Counted from the stretch's first letter, positions 19,161 through 29,417 are shown. The stretch is DNA of 64,000 bases from Legionella bozemanae (GCF_001648595.1 NZ_LBAW01000017.1:24884-88883); one strand, 5' to 3'. Notes: a model not told the origin generated them from the letters alone. Program-made: numbers and translations.

Positions 19161-19889
19161 TTATAGATCACCCCCCACTGCTTGCAACAGACTCAATGCA
19201 GTAATTGCAGCTGTTTCGGTGCGTAAAACTCTTGGACCTAGGGATAAAGGCTGAAATCCATACTTGCTAGCAAATTGAACTTCACAGTCACTAAACCCTC
19301 CTTCAGGTCCGATAAGCAGAGCAATTGTAGAGGGGCCAATTGTGTAATCTTTCCAGTTTTTATGCTCGCCTGGATGCAAAATTAATTTTAATTGAGCCTG
19401 AGTCTCACCGACATAATGTTCTAGGGTAACAGAAGGGTGGACTATGGGGACTGTATTACGACCCGATTGTTCGCACGCGGCAATGACAATTGCCTGCCAT
19501 TGAAGAAGTTTTTTTGTCATTCGTTCCTTATCTAACTTCACAACACAACGCTCCGTAATAATGGGGGTAATACTGGTAACACCAAGCTCAACTGCCTTTT
19601 GCATTACAAACTCCATGCGCTCTCCCTTAGAAATAGCCTGTGCCAAGTGGATAGCTAATGGCGACTCACGACTTACAGCTTTTATTGAGCCTATGACTAC
19701 AGTAACCTGTTTTTTCTTCACGGCTTCTATTGTTGCATCAAACTCACGATCATCACCACAAAATAAAGTAATATGCTCACCAACCTGCATGCGCAAAACA
19801 ACACCGACATGCTGACTCGCTTCCGGGGACAATTCTAAAAGTTGACCTGTATGGTAGTTTCCAGGTTGATAAATGCGTACTGCTCTCAT
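19161..19889 (-). CDS. rsmE: 16S rRNA (uracil1498-N3)-methyltransferase (RsmE)
   Basis: RsmE methylates U1498 of 16S rRNA. The SPOUT-type SAM-binding knot shows as LLIGPEGGFSDCEV and LGPRVLRTETAAITAL near the C-terminus. The N-terminal PUA-like part contains HVGVVLRMQVGEHITLF. Length is 242 residues, as expected. Upstream lies a repeat-rich spacer before fumC. Confidence 0.95.
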   Translation of the reverse strand: MRAVRIYQPGNYHTGQLLELSPEASQHVGVVLRMQVGEHITLFCGDDREFDATIEAVKKKQVTVVIGSIKAVSRESPLAIHLAQAISKGERMEFVMQKAVELGVTSITPIITERCVVKLDKERMTKKLLQWQAIVIAACEQSGRNTVPIVHPSVTLEHYVGETQAQLKLILHPGEHKNWKDYTIGPSTIALLIGPEGGFSDCEVQFASKYGFQPLSLGPRVLRTETAAITALSLLQAVGGDL

Positions 19890-19950
19890 GTGTTTTTGAC
19901 CTATAACGTAGTGAGGCTACGTTAAATAAAATGGTTCTTGAACTTACTCG

Positions 19951-20013
19951 CTACGTTCCGCGGCTTGTCCGCGGAATCCAGAAATAATATCTCGGACAAG
20001 CCGCGAGACGTAG
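19951..20013. repeat. REP-like inverted repeat, intergenic copy
   Basis: Left arm CTACGTTCCGCGGCTTGTCC and right arm GGACAAGCCGCGAGACGTAG match the arms of the copy inside the tolC-like gene with a few changes, and the spacer is shorter. It lies in the 430-bp gap between rsmE and fumC. Confidence 0.85.
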
Positions 20014-20152
20014 GGCGCATTGCTTTAACTAATGGTAGTGTAACCCTCATGGAGTGCGGCGAAGCTGCATTCAACTACCTCTTTGTACTTGCCCAATACT
20101 ATAACAAAAATTACTTATTTTTACCCTATGTGGTAGAATTTTTTATTTCACT

Positions 20153-20295
20153 AGGGTCTTGTTTACAATGCGCTAGCTTGAGTCAAATGCTGCGATTTTA
20201 GAGCACTGAAACGGAGCATACACAAAGTATGTGAGTATCGGAGCGCAGGAAATCGCAGCATTTTGGCCAAGGGAGTAGAATTGTAAACAGAGCCT
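20153..20295. repeat. ~140-bp imperfect palindrome, copy 1 of 4
   Basis: The ends read TCTTGTTTACAAT and ATTGTAAACAGAG; internal segments GCTGCGATTT and AAATCGCAGC also pair, so the whole unit can fold into one long hairpin. It shares CGCTAGCTTGAGTCAAA and GTATGTGAG with the copy at 49881-50021, and ends about 25 bp before the fumC start, so it lies in the fumC leader. Confidence 0.8.
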
Positions 20296-20320
20296 AAACA
20301 CTGTAAGGAAATTAAAAATA

Positions 20321-21712
20321 ATGAGCAAAACACGTATTGAATCTGACAGCATGGGTGAAATCGCTGTCCCTGCTGATAGGTATTGGGGTGCACAAACCGA
20401 GCGATCGCTACATCACTTTAATATAGGCAAGGACATTATGCCGCGTGAAGTCACCCACGCTTTCGGTATCTTGAAAAAGGCTGCTGCCTTAACAAACCTA
20501 GACTTGGGTAAATTACCGAAGGATAAGGCAGATTTAATCATTCAAGCGGCTGACGAAGTCAGCAAGGGAATGTTGGACGATCATTTTCCTTTACATGTAT
20601 GGCAAACCGGAAGCGGCACTCAATCCAACATGAATGCCAATGAAGTCATTTCAAATCGTGCTATTGAATTAGCCGGTGGAACCATGGGAAGTAAATCACC
20701 TATTCACCCTAATGATCATGTGAATATGTCCCAGTCTTCGAATGATACATTCCCTACTGCTATGCATATTGCAGCAGCAATTGCCTTCAATAATAAACTA
20801 ATCCCTGCAGTAAAGAGCTTACGCGCTGCCCTAGCTGTTAAAATGGCGGCATTCAAAGATATCGTTAAAATAGGGCGGACTCATTTACAAGATGCTGTAC
20901 CGCTCACCTTAGGTCAGGAATTTTCCGGCTATGTTGCCCAGCTTGATGCCTGTATCCGTCGACTTGAGGATGCCTTACCCGAATTATATGAATTGGCAGC
21001 GGGAGGAACTGCTGTAGGAACTGGGTTAAATACTCATCCCCAATTTGCAACCAAAGTAGCAGAACACATCGCCCATATCACTCAATTGCCATTTATTACT
21101 GCAAATAATAAATTTGCTGCCCTGGCCTCCCACGAAGCTTTAGTTAATGCCCACAGTGCCATGAAAGCACTGGCGTGTGCCTTAATGAAGATTGCAAATG
21201 ACATTCGATGGTTAGCTTCGGGGCCACGCTGTGGCATTGGTGAGTTAATCATTCCAGAAAATGAACCCGGGTCGTCCATCATGCCAGGAAAAGTCAATCC
21301 AACTCAATGTGAAGCGATGACTATGGTTTGTGCCCAGGTTCTGGGGAATGATGCAACTGTAGGAATAGCCGACAGCCAAGGTAATTTTGAGCTGAATGTG
21401 TTTAAACCGGTGATTATTTTGAATGTACTGCATTCGCTTAATTTACTGACAGACACCTGCAGATCATTCCAGGAATTTTGCGCAGAAGGAATCGAGGCCA
21501 ATCATAAAGTTATTGACTACTATCTACATCACTCCTTAATGCTGGTCACCGCCCTCAATCAACATATAGGCTATGACAAAGCAGCTAAAATTGCCAAAAC
21601 AGCCCATCAAGACAATTCTTCCTTGCAGGAGGCAGCAGTCAAACTTGGCTTTTTAACCGCAGAACGCTTTGCAGAACTGGTAAGACCAGAAGAGATGATT
21701 GGACCACAATAG
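20321..21712 (+). CDS. fumC: class II fumarate hydratase (FumC)
   Basis: FumC interconverts fumarate and malate in the TCA cycle without an iron-sulfur cluster. The superfamily signature [13 protein letters not shown] is present, with upstream [14 protein letters not shown] and [17 protein letters not shown]. Length is 463 residues, as in E. coli. An AAGGA lies before the ATG. A short hairpin after the stop (ACTATGC...GCATAGT, 21728-21750) may help end the transcript. Confidence 0.97.
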   Translation: MSKTRIESDSMGEIAVPADRYWGAQTERSLHHFNIGKDIMPREVTHAFGILKKAAALTNLDLGKLPKDKADLIIQAADEVSKGMLDDHFPLHVWQTGSGTQSNMNANEVISNRAIELAGGTMGSKSPIHPNDHVNMSQSSNDTFPTAMHIAAAIAFNNKLIPAVKSLRAALAVKMAAFKDIVKIGRTHLQDAVPLTLGQEFSGYVAQLDACIRRLEDALPELYELAAGGTAVGTGLNTHPQFATKVAEHIAHITQLPFITANNKFAALASHEALVNAHSAMKALACALMKIANDIRWLASGPRCGIGELIIPENEPGSSIMPGKVNPTQCEAMTMVCAQVLGNDATVGIADSQGNFELNVFKPVIILNVLHSLNLLTDTCRSFQEFCAEGIEANHKVIDYYLHHSLMLVTALNQHIGYDKAAKIAKTAHQDNSSLQEAAVKLGFLTAERFAELVRPEEMIGPQ

Positions 21713-21907
21713 GAAAATTTCTTGAAAAACTATGCTGTTTTATTGCATAGTGGGTCCTGTTAATTTAAAAGTATGCTCTCTCGTATAGAGAGAGTTACTA
21801 AATTGAATCAATTTAACTCATTTGGGAGCAAAACTGGATTTTTGCTTTTTATAAAATAATGCAAGGACGAACATCTTAAAAAGCTTATAGGAAAATAAGG
21901 TTCACGT

Positions 21908-22159
21908 ATGAAGCAAAAAATAATTATTCATTTGGCACAAAAATCTGAAACAACGGATCATAAAAACGCAAGAACATCGCATCAACGCCTCGAAAAAGCA
22001 AGTAATAAAAAAATGAGTTTTTTTGGGGATCGTGCTTCCAGACAATTTGTGAGGGATGAAATGATTAAAGACGGGCTGGATTTAATGCAAGTAAAAATAG
22101 AAATGGAAGAAGTTCATAAAGCCAGGGAAGATGAAACAAAAAATTTTACTCCCTGGTAA
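21908..22159 (+). CDS. small charged hypothetical protein
   Basis: An 83-residue, highly charged product with no signal peptide or membrane segment (for example DRASRQFVRDEMIKDGLDL). I do not recognise it. TAAGG lies upstream of the ATG and codon use looks normal for the region. A GC-rich inverted repeat (about 22163-22205) follows the stop. Confidence 0.5.
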   Translation: MKQKIIIHLAQKSETTDHKNARTSHQRLEKASNKKMSFFGDRASRQFVRDEMIKDGLDLMQVKIEMEEVHKAREDETKNFTPW

Positions 22160-22310
22160 TTCTGTAGTATGCGGGGGTTGAGTCCTGCTCCCCCCAATTC
22201 TACTGAAGCATTAATAAATACTTCGTACATTGAACCCATTAGTACATGAAAAAGCGACGACATTGCTTTCCCACATTTGCAGCAGGAAAGCCAATTCAGA
22301 TACTAAAAAA

Positions 22311-22559
22311 TTATTGTATTACTGGGATTTGGGGTGCACTATTGCGTTTAGGCCCAGGAGTTGATCTTTGAGTAGGATCTTTTGAGGCATAGGTCTTTTG
22401 CGCTTTAGCTTTAGACTTATTTGTTGCTTGTTGTTGACCCTGAGTATTTATTTTCTCATAGCCCTGGGTATTTTGTTCTGAACGTTGCATGTCCATGCAT
22501 GCACCCAATCCTAAGGATAAAGCAATACCAAAAACCAACTTAAGTGATTTTAGTTTCAT
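22311..22559 (-). CDS. small lipoprotein
   Basis: The 82-residue product begins MKLKSLKLVFGIALSLGLGAC, a clear lipoprotein signal with lipobox LGAC. The mature part is polar and rich in Gln, Lys, Asn and Pro, with no predicted fold. GGGAG lies six bases before the ATG, supporting expression. Envelope location is inferred; role is unknown. Confidence 0.65.
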   Translation of the reverse strand: MKLKSLKLVFGIALSLGLGACMDMQRSEQNTQGYEKINTQGQQQATNKSKAKAQKTYASKDPTQRSTPGPKRNSAPQIPVIQ

Positions 22560-22700
22560 ATTTAGCTCCCTGCTTTGTTAGTTCAAAAGATAAATATAAA
22601 TTAAAAAATTTAAAATCACCACCCAAATTCACTAAGAATTTTTTTTTCACCTAAAAAAACATATAATCAAATCAAACCACTCTTCAATAAAGGACTTATT

Positions 22701-23651
22701 ATGATCTATCCCAATATCCTTGCCACCATAGGACAAACTCCTGTAGTAAAAATTAATCGTCTCGGCCATGATCTTGATTGCGAGCTGTATGCAAAATGCG
22801 AGTTTTTTAATCCAGGCGGCTCTGTTAAAGATCGCATCGGGTATGAAATGGTGGTCAATGCAGAACGCGATGGTCATATCAAGCCTGGTGATACACTGAT
22901 TGAACCTACTTCTGGAAATACAGGAATAGGTATTGCTTTAGCGGGTGCTGTATTAGGCTACAAAGTAATCATTACCATGCCTGAAAAAATGAGCCAAGAA
23001 AAACAATCGGTGCTTGAGCGTTTAGGAGCAAAGATTTATCGTACCCCAACCGAAGCAGCCTATGATGATCCAGAAAGCCATATTTCTTTGGCTAAAAAAC
23101 TGAATGCAGAAATCCCCAATTCCTATATTCTTGATCAATATGCTAACCCTAATAACCCCAATGCCCATTACCACGGCACAGCCCAAGAAATTATTGATGA
23201 TTTTGGCAAAGACTTGCATATGGTTGTTGCCGGAGTAGGAACTGGCGGGACAATTACCGGGGTTGCCAAACGGCTTAAGGAATATAATCCGCAAATTAAA
23301 ATCATTGGCGTTGACCCCGAGGGCTCGATTCTTGGTGGTGGAACCGAAATTAAGCCCTATGCAGTAGAGGGGATAGGCTATGATTTCTTTCCAGAAGTTT
23401 TAGATAATAGTTTAATTGATCAATACATTAAAACGAATGATCTGGATTCATTTCGAACTGCAAGAGATTTAATTCGTGAAGAAGGTTTATTAGTCGGGGG
23501 GTCTTCAGGATCGGCAATGTGGGCTGCGCTGCATGCTGCAAAATCCTTAGGTAAAGGCCAAAAATGCCTGGTTATTTTACCTGACTCAATTCGTAATTAC
23601 ATGTCTAAATTTGCTAATGATGAATGGATGAAAAAACACGGGTTTTTGTAA
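22701..23651 (+). CDS. cystathionine beta-synthase-type PLP enzyme, eukaryote-like
   Basis: The fold-type II PLP signature is clear: [15 protein letters not shown] with the Schiff-base Lys, [16 protein letters not shown], and the phosphate loop [10 protein letters not shown]. Blocks such as [37 protein letters not shown] and [14 protein letters not shown] match, as I recall it, the catalytic core of animal CBS more closely than O-acetylserine sulfhydrylases. The heme-binding N-terminus and the C-terminal CBS-pair domain of the animal enzyme are absent (316 residues). The predicted reaction is serine plus homocysteine to cystathionine; cysteine synthase activity is the alternative. It is convergent with the next gene, with a hairpin between them. 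Confidence 0.85.
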   Translation: MIYPNILATIGQTPVVKINRLGHDLDCELYAKCEFFNPGGSVKDRIGYEMVVNAERDGHIKPGDTLIEPTSGNTGIGIALAGAVLGYKVIITMPEKMSQEKQSVLERLGAKIYRTPTEAAYDDPESHISLAKKLNAEIPNSYILDQYANPNNPNAHYHGTAQEIIDDFGKDLHMVVAGVGTGGTITGVAKRLKEYNPQIKIIGVDPEGSILGGGTEIKPYAVEGIGYDFFPEVLDNSLIDQYIKTNDLDSFRTARDLIREEGLLVGGSSGSAMWAALHAAKSLGKGQKCLVILPDSIRNYMSKFANDEWMKKHGFL

Positions 23652-23659
23652 GAACATTC

Positions 23660-23695
23660 GAAGCAGAATTGCAGCAACCGAATTGATTCTGCTTC
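23660..23695. terminator. convergent hairpin
   Basis: GAAGCAGAAT and ATTCTGCTTC form a 10-bp stem with a 16-nt loop, placed between two convergent stop codons. It could act as a bidirectional terminator, though T-runs are weak. Confidence 0.45.
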
Positions 23696-23709
23696 ATTGG
23701 CCTACCAGT

Positions 23710-24213
23710 TTATCTCAATGACATAGTTGATTGATTTTCTTTTTCCAATTGATCAAACAAGTCATCAGGCTCAACTTGCCCTGTGACAATCCACGCCGCA
23801 ATAGAGTCTGCCAAAAGATCAATTGTGTATTTTTCTTGTTCTTGTGGCTCTCCCGCAATAGCAGAATTGTGTCTTGTTTGGGTTAAGTCAGATACAGATA
23901 TGGCATTCTTCAATTGAACAGGTAAGAATTTAATGTAGAGTGTCATGAGTTGTTCACGCGTTAATTCACCCGCGGCAACCATGCTTAAAATAGTGTTACA
24001 CCATTGGTCGTGAGATTGCGCACGATGTTTCTTATATTCCGCAATCATATTAATAATACTACCTAGGGTTTCCCCTTGTTCATTTGTATTTTCAACAGGC
24101 TTAGGTCCAGAAATGGCTAATTGACCAACATAGGCAAACCTTGCTTTATCAGTTACAGCCGGGAAATATTTATCATCTTGAATCTGAATCTTTAAATGAA
24201 CTTTATTAGCCAT
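23710..24213 (-). CDS. hypothetical protein, possible C-terminal half of a split OTU-like protein
   Basis: The 167-residue product starts MANKVHLKIQIQDDKYFPAV. That resembles the last strand and catalytic-His loop of OTU deubiquitinase folds, which often read ...HYxPV. Here Lys stands where His would be. The rest is helical and polar with no membrane segment. The ATG overlaps the stop of the upstream gene as TAATG, so the two are translationally coupled. The OTU reading is inference from short motifs; if wrong, this is simply an orphan soluble protein. Confidence 0.6.
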   Translation of the reverse strand: MANKVHLKIQIQDDKYFPAVTDKARFAYVGQLAISGPKPVENTNEQGETLGSIINMIAEYKKHRAQSHDQWCNTILSMVAAGELTREQLMTLYIKFLPVQLKNAISVSDLTQTRHNSAIAGEPQEQEKYTIDLLADSIAAWIVTGQVEPDDLFDQLEKENQSTMSLR

Positions 24214-24743
24214 TATTCTTCTCCATCATATACTTCTCTTTTTCTTAGCTCCTTGCCAAGTTCTTTAAAAGATAGAGTAACCGTAATTCCTAGTGTCTGA
24301 GCCAAGGCATTTAAAGCACTTGGTGGTAGCTTGACTTCAGGATCGCGTAAATAACTTTTGGGTGTTTCCGCACTCAACCCATCAAATACTTCAATATACT
24401 TTAAAGGATGGGTATATAACTCATCCACCGCCAACTGGCGTAATACGTACGCCATACACTCCACTAACTCTGACTTACGAGAACTATTAAGTAACATGCT
24501 CATACGCTCAGGAAGTGTTAAATACGGTTGGTTGCTTATATACTTGGGAAAGTGCTGATAAAAGCGCTCCAAAATTTTTTTCAACGTTGCATCATTGCCA
24601 CGCTGGCTACTACTCTGCAAGGAATCAATCAAAGCCACAGCAACGGCATGAAATTGTTCATTACCGACATTGATAAAACTATATTCTGCACGTGGTCTAG
24701 GTTCATGCTGTACATAAGCTCTATTACTAAAAAAACCCGCCAT
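24213..24743 (-). CDS. hypothetical protein, possible N-terminal half of a split, inactive OTU-like protein
   Basis: A 176-residue soluble protein. VGNEQFHAVAVALIDSL resembles the OTU active-site loop (DGNC-x-FHAVA) with the catalytic Cys and preceding Asp replaced by Glu and Val. LNALAQTLGITVTLSF matches the later helix-strand of the fold. The conserved His region is not in this protein but may be at the start of the overlapping next gene. The frame changes at the TAATG junction. Either the gene has split into two subunits or a frameshift has broken an ancestral gene. Legionella carry several OTU-type effectors (the Lot proteins), which makes the reading plausible but not proven. Confidence 0.6.
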   Translation of the reverse strand: MAGFFSNRAYVQHEPRPRAEYSFINVGNEQFHAVAVALIDSLQSSSQRGNDATLKKILERFYQHFPKYISNQPYLTLPERMSMLLNSSRKSELVECMAYVLRQLAVDELYTHPLKYIEVFDGLSAETPKSYLRDPEVKLPPSALNALAQTLGITVTLSFKELGKELRKREVYDGEE

Positions 24744-25154
24744 GATGCTCTCCCAACCTCAATATAACTTCATTCTAATGAAACAAAATTAAGGAAATAT
24801 TAACTAGTAGTAACATTATGAAATATAAATTTACAGTTAACCCCATTTTTCAAACCAATTATAGTAATAAAATAGTACTTAACATTATAATTCTATACTA
24901 CATGCAATAATTTTACTCTATTACCCTGCGATAAGACAATGCTTATATTTTATACGCGATGACTCCATGAAGTTTATAGGGAATTTACAACTTAAGGAAA
25001 TGTTTATAGAGTATTATCAAGAAAATGATTCGGTTGCATTCAAGAGATACCACAAACAGCTCCTAATTTTTTAAAAAAGGTAGCTTCTCAATATGTCAAG
25101 AAAGTAAAATGGTGGTTCACTGCTAAATCAAGCACATAAATTAAGGACTTACTC
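24744..25154. other. AT-rich spacer without a recognised gene
   Basis: This 411-bp gap holds the divergent promoters of the OTU-like pair and the DOT1-like gene. A 35-codon frame (24967-25074) is present, but neither its start nor its composition supports a gene. No repeat family member is seen. Confidence 0.5.
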
Positions 25155-25871
25155 TTGAGCCACTTGCTATCTTTTCTTATTTGTTTGCTCCTTGTGCTCT
25201 TCACATTACTTCTTCATTTAAAATTTAAAAGAAAACAAATCAATGTGCTCCGATGGCAAAAATTATTAAATTTACAAGAACACGCGCAAGTTTTCCGCCA
25301 AATTTACACCGATGCTAATGGTTTTATGCTGTCTCAAAATGCACGCCACGTACATGATGCCATGGAATATGCTTATGGAGAGATCGAATTTTTATCATTT
25401 ATTGCACTTCTATCCCTAACGAACCCCAATAAAAATACCGTTTTCTATGACTTAGGTTCGGGAACAGGTAAAGCAGTATTAGCCTGCGGTATGGTGTTCC
25501 CAATATGCAAAAGTATTGGCATCGAATTATTTCCAGAGCTCTACCTCGATTCCTGCAAACGACGTGATCAATTGGCCGCTATGAAAAACTATGCCGAACA
25601 AACCAAAAAAATTCAGTTTATTTTGGGGGATTTTCTCAAGGTGAATTTAGATGATGCTACGCTTGTTTTTATCAACTCTACTGCTTTTTTTGGTCCAACA
25701 TGGGAAAAACTATGTGCTAAACTGGATCATTTACCTCATCTCAACACAGTAATTACAACCAGCAAAACATTATCCAGTACTCATTTTACTGTAACGACAC
25801 GTACTAAAGTTGAAATGAGTTGGGGCGTTGTGTTTGCTTATGTCCATACGCGAAAAACAACTTTCGACTAA
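25155..25871 (+). CDS. DOT1-like SAM-dependent methyltransferase with membrane anchor
   Basis: Residues 1-24 form a single hydrophobic segment (LLSFLICLLLVLFTLLLHL). The rest is a class I methyltransferase: YGEIEFLS, the SAM-binding FYDLGSGTGKAVLA, acidic GIELFPEL, then GDFLKVN, VFINSTAFFGP and a C-terminal EMSWGVVFAYVHTR. The order and spacing of these blocks match the DOT1 family of lysine methyltransferases (compare DLGSG, GDF, FVNNFAF, VSW...YYLH in the human enzyme, from memory). The start is TTG, with AAGGA eight bases upstream and no better ATG. Target and cellular role are unknown. Confidence 0.7.
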   Translation: MSHLLSFLICLLLVLFTLLLHLKFKRKQINVLRWQKLLNLQEHAQVFRQIYTDANGFMLSQNARHVHDAMEYAYGEIEFLSFIALLSLTNPNKNTVFYDLGSGTGKAVLACGMVFPICKSIGIELFPELYLDSCKRRDQLAAMKNYAEQTKKIQFILGDFLKVNLDDATLVFINSTAFFGPTWEKLCAKLDHLPHLNTVITTSKTLSSTHFTVTTRTKVEMSWGVVFAYVHTRKTTFD

Positions 25872-25990
25872 CTGTCTTGAAAATATTGAATAATTTTTTT
25901 CCCAGTCTATACTTATAAAACAAGGACAATTGTCAGCACCTAATCTGTATTGGTAGCAGACTTTGAAACACGCGACAACACGAGGTGGGT

Positions 25991-26302
25991 ATGATCAAAT
26001 CGGAACTCATTGAACACATCGCTGCTCGAATGACGCATCTTACTGAAAAGCAAGTGGCTGATGGTATAAATAGAATATTGGAGTTAATGAGTGAAGCACT
26101 CATTAAAAATCAACGGATAGAAATTCGGGGATTCGGCAGCTTTTCTCTCCATTATAGACCGCCCCGCAACGCTCATAATCCCAAAACTGGGGAAAAAGTT
26201 GTGACAAAGGCCAAATACAGTCCTCACTTTAAACCAGGAAAAGAATTACGCGAACGCGTCGATGCATCACGTGATAAATATAAATTACCTGATGAAGAAT
26301 GA
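25991..26302 (+). CDS. ihfB: integration host factor subunit beta
   Basis: IHF-beta pairs with IHF-alpha to bend DNA in replication, recombination and transcription. [41 protein letters not shown] and [11 protein letters not shown] are family hallmarks, including the intercalating Pro of the beta-arm. The ATG at 25991 follows GAGGTG; an in-frame GTG six bases earlier is less likely. The acidic C-terminal tail is slightly longer than in E. coli. Confidence 0.93.
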   Translation: MIKSELIEHIAARMTHLTEKQVADGINRILELMSEALIKNQRIEIRGFGSFSLHYRPPRNAHNPKTGEKVVTKAKYSPHFKPGKELRERVDASRDKYKLPDEE

Positions 26303-26461
26303 GAGTAATAACTCAGGCCCCATGTGAATATTTACTCGAACGATTGGGGTTGAGCACATTACGAATGGGGTAGTTCCTGGGTACTGCTTTGTTGCACTCA
26401 GGAATTCATACCAAAACCTGAGTACGCTGTCCCCCAGGCATCAATTTTTTTATCATCCATA

Positions 26462-27028
26462 TCAAGTACGAGGTAAAGTAACCCCTGTTTGTCCCTGATA
26501 TTTTCCATTGCGATCTCGGTACGAAACAGCACAAATTTCCGTAGCTTCTAAAAATAGCATTTGTGCAACGCCTTCATGCGCATAAATTTTGGCGGGCAAC
26601 GTCGTCGTATTTGAAAACTCCAAAGTTACATGACCTTCCCACTCGGGCTCCAAAGGAGTCACATTAACAATAATGCCGCAACGCGCATAAGTCGATTTAC
26701 CAAGACAAATAGTCAGTATATTACGTGGAATACGAAAATATTCCACGGTTCTTGCTAATGCAAAAGAATTGGGAGGAATAATACACACATCTGACTGCAC
26801 ATCAACAAAGCTGTTTTCATCAAAAGCTTTAGGATCCACAACAGCAGAATTAATGTTGGTGAAAATTTTAAATTCATTAGCACAACGAACATCATATCCA
26901 TAGCTGGATACGCCATATGAAATAATTCTTCCATTGTCATTTTCACGCACTTGTCCGGGTTGAAATGGAGATATCATTCCATGTTCAAGCGCCATTTTTT
27001 CTATCCATCTATCTGATTTAATCGACAC
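26462..27028 (-). CDS. dcd: dCTP deaminase
   Basis: Dcd deaminates dCTP to dUTP in thymidylate supply. Motifs include [37 protein letters not shown] (with the catalytic Glu) and [11 protein letters not shown] at the C-terminus. Length is 188 residues, typical of the monofunctional gammaproteobacterial enzyme. It stands alone, about 270 bp beyond the slipin operon. Confidence 0.96.
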   Translation of the reverse strand: MSIKSDRWIEKMALEHGMISPFQPGQVRENDNGRIISYGVSSYGYDVRCANEFKIFTNINSAVVDPKAFDENSFVDVQSDVCIIPPNSFALARTVEYFRIPRNILTICLGKSTYARCGIIVNVTPLEPEWEGHVTLEFSNTTTLPAKIYAHEGVAQMLFLEATEICAVSYRDRNGKYQGQTGVTLPRT

Positions 27029-27237
27029 AATAAAAACCTCATGACTTCTTTGAAAATAAGTGTTCTATCATAAAAGCGAACTAAACGAAAGTTTAAGTTA
27101 ATAATCCTGTTTTTTCTGTGGATTAATTTTCATATTTTTCAAGAAAGGGGACGGTTCTAATCTTCTTGTTGCGAATTTCTTTTATATTAAGATGCCTATA
27201 TTAAGATGCCGAAAAGTGTATTAGTCCATGATGCTTA

Positions 27238-27277
27238 TTCTGGACAAAAAGCAAGAATGCTTTGTTTTTGTCCAGAA
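27238..27277 (-). terminator. hairpin downstream of the slipin gene
   Basis: TTCTGGACAAAAA and TTTTTGTCCAGAA pair into a stem about 13 bp long, placed just after the stop of the minus-strand nfeD-slipin operon. The stem is strong, but no clear T-run follows. Confidence 0.45.
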
Positions 27278-27298
27278 ATAGGCGCTTTATCATTTTAT

Positions 27299-28054
27299 CT
27301 ATTTTTTCTTTGCAGCCATACTTGACAAAATATCGCCCAGCTCCATTGGCATTGGAAACACAATGGTGGAGTTATTATTACTTGCTATAGCGGCTAATGT
27401 CTGCAAATAACGTAATTGCATTGCCTGAGGTTGTTGTGCCAGAACTTGTGATGCTTGTAATAACTTAGCGGAAGCTTGCAGCTCCCCTTCAGCATGAATC
27501 ACCTTCGCGCGTCGCTCACGTTCTGCCTCAGCCTGTCTTGCGATTGCACGTATCATGCTTTCATCCAAATCAACACGTTTAATTTCAACATTGGACACTT
27601 TAATCCCCCATGTATCGGTTTGTGAATCCAATATTTTTTGTACGTCACTATTTAATCGTTCACGTTCAGAAAGCATTTCATCCAACTCATGCTGTCCTAA
27701 CACGGAACGTAGGGTCGTTTGTGCCAATTGACTGGTTGCTTCGTAGTAATTTTCTACTTGGATAATTGCATTTTCTGGAATCACAACACGAAAGTATAAA
27801 ACTGCATTTACTCTTACTGAAACGTTATCTTTGGAGATAACATCTTGGCTTGGTACATCCATAACTATAGTACGTAAATCGACCCGGACCACTTGCTGGA
27901 TCACTGGAATAATAAGCACTAATCCAGGTCCTTTAACTTTCCAGAAGCGCCCCAACATGAATACAACACCGCGCTCATATTCTCTAAATACTTTAATTGC
28001 TGAGATCAAAAGCAATACAATTGCAATGATGATCACCGTGAAAAAAGGTCCCAT
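27299..28054 (-). CDS. slipin (SPFH/stomatin family protein)
   Basis: One N-terminal hydrophobic segment ([17 protein letters not shown]) is followed by an SPFH domain ([23 protein letters not shown], in pieces) and a coiled-coil rich in Ala, Glu and Arg ([19 protein letters not shown]). Stomatin-like proteins form oligomers at the inner membrane. The gene lies directly after an NfeD gene on the same strand; slipin-NfeD pairs are widespread and NfeD proteases can cleave the slipin C-terminus. GGAGGG lies before the ATG. Confidence 0.93.
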   Translation of the reverse strand: MGPFFTVIIIAIVLLLISAIKVFREYERGVVFMLGRFWKVKGPGLVLIIPVIQQVVRVDLRTIVMDVPSQDVISKDNVSVRVNAVLYFRVVIPENAIIQVENYYEATSQLAQTTLRSVLGQHELDEMLSERERLNSDVQKILDSQTDTWGIKVSNVEIKRVDLDESMIRAIARQAEAERERRAKVIHAEGELQASAKLLQASQVLAQQPQAMQLRYLQTLAAIASNNNSTIVFPMPMELGDILSSMAAKKK

Positions 28055-28055
28055 T

Positions 28056-29417
28056 TTACCCTCCTTGATTATCTAAATCTTCTTCAATTTCTAACACGAG
28101 TCCTGAGGTTCCGATTACTTTTATTGGCTTTCTTGCTGCAATAAACTTTTTCGAATGTACACTCCAAATCTCACCACGAATAAACGCCTGCCCGTCAAGA
28201 TTAATATCACCAAGCGTACGGCCTTTGGCCCCTATCAAAACAATTAAACCATGTTTCACACTTTGTCGTCGCGCTTTTACCACCATCCCAAGTACGATCA
28301 CAAAGAAAAGAATATTCACTAAAGCCATTGCCCCAATTGCCGACCATGCGATTTGATAGGTCTGATTGTCGCTATCAATTAACATAATGGATCCGATAAT
28401 AAACGCTATTGTGCCTCCGATACCTAAAGAACCGTATGCAGGGACAAATGCTTCTGCGATAATAAATCCTATTCCCAATATAATAAGGAAGAAACCTGCA
28501 TAGCTAATCGGTAATAATTGCAGTGCATAGAGCGCGATACACATTGATATAGCGCCGATTACTCCAGGAAATATATGACCTGGGTTCACTAATTCGAAGA
28601 AAATACCATATATCCCCAATAAAAGAAGGAGATAAGCCACCGTAGGATCAGTAATTATTGATAAAAATTGTGTGCGCCAATCCGGATCGATTAACTCGAT
28701 GTGTGCATTACTGGTGTTGAGTATTATTTTTTGATTATTTTGCGTTACTGATATGCCATTCAACTGAGAAAGTAAGTCATGCTCATCATGTGCAATATAA
28801 TTTATAACTCCTTCCTTTAAAGCCTCTGTGGATGTTAAAGTCTCAGCGTTCAAAACTGCCTTTTGCGCAAAGTCCGGATTACGTCCCCGCAATTGCGCCA
28901 GAGACCTTAAGGTTGCCACCGCATCATTAGTTATTTTTTTCTCCATCGTTGTCTGCTTATTTGATTTGCTTTCCTCAGCAAAACCAGCCAAGGCAATATT
29001 AACCGGACTTGCTGCTCCTAATTGAGTCCCTGGTGCCATAGCTGCTATGGTACTGCCATAGAGTAAGTAAGTTCCCGCACTTGCAGCACGCGCGCCATTT
29101 GGGCTGACATAAGTCACGATGGGAACGTTGGATGATAAAAACTTTTGAATAATTGCTCGTGTAGCCTCATCAAGCCCACCAGGAGTATCAAGAGTAATCA
29201 GGATTAAATCTGCATCTTGTGCATTATCAATATTACGAATAATGTAATCCGCTGTGGCCGGTCCGATTGCTCCTTTGATTTTAAGTTCGATGATTTTTGC
29301 TGCATAAGAACTGGAAGCATAAATGACGAAAAGGATAAGAAGTACACCTAATCGAGATAAAAATAGGTTCTGAGCTGGTGAGAATATGGACTTTGGCATG
29401 CTGTAAGGTGTACACAT
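28056..29417 (-). CDS. NfeD-family membrane serine protease (long form)
   Basis: A signal or anchor segment is followed by a ClpP-like protease domain with [32 protein letters not shown] (catalytic Ser) and a Lys further on. Four or five hydrophobic segments follow, then a C-terminal OB-fold NfeD domain ([20 protein letters not shown], in pieces). This is the long 1510-N type. It probably processes or partners the slipin encoded 1 bp downstream. Two in-frame ATGs, 29417 and 29399, are possible starts. Confidence 0.92.
   Translation of the reverse strand: MCTPYSMPKSIFSPAQNLFLSRLGVLLILFVIYASSSYAAKIIELKIKGAIGPATADYIIRNIDNAQDADLILITLDTPGGLDEATRAIIQKFLSSNVPIVTYVSPNGARAASAGTYLLYGSTIAAMAPGTQLGAASPVNIALAGFAEESKSNKQTTMEKKITNDAVATLRSLAQLRGRNPDFAQKAVLNAETLTSTEALKEGVINYIAHDEHDLLSQLNGISVTQNNQKIILNTSNAHIELIDPDWRTQFLSIITDPTVAYLLLLLGIYGIFFELVNPGHIFPGVIGAISMCIALYALQLLPISYAGFFLIILGIGFIIAEAFVPAYGSLGIGGTIAFIIGSIMLIDSDNQTYQIAWSAIGAMALVNILFFVIVLGMVVKARRQSVKHGLIVLIGAKGRTLGDINLDGQAFIRGEIWSVHSKKFIAARKPIKVIGTSGLVLEIEEDLDNQGG

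Noticed and set aside
24358..24767. plus-strand frames opposite the OTU-like gene
   Set aside because: Antisense shadows; the minus-strand pair has coupled starts and better composition.
24967..25074. 35-codon plus-strand frame upstream of the DOT1-like gene
   Set aside because: No ribosome binding site, low-complexity composition, and no recognisable motif.
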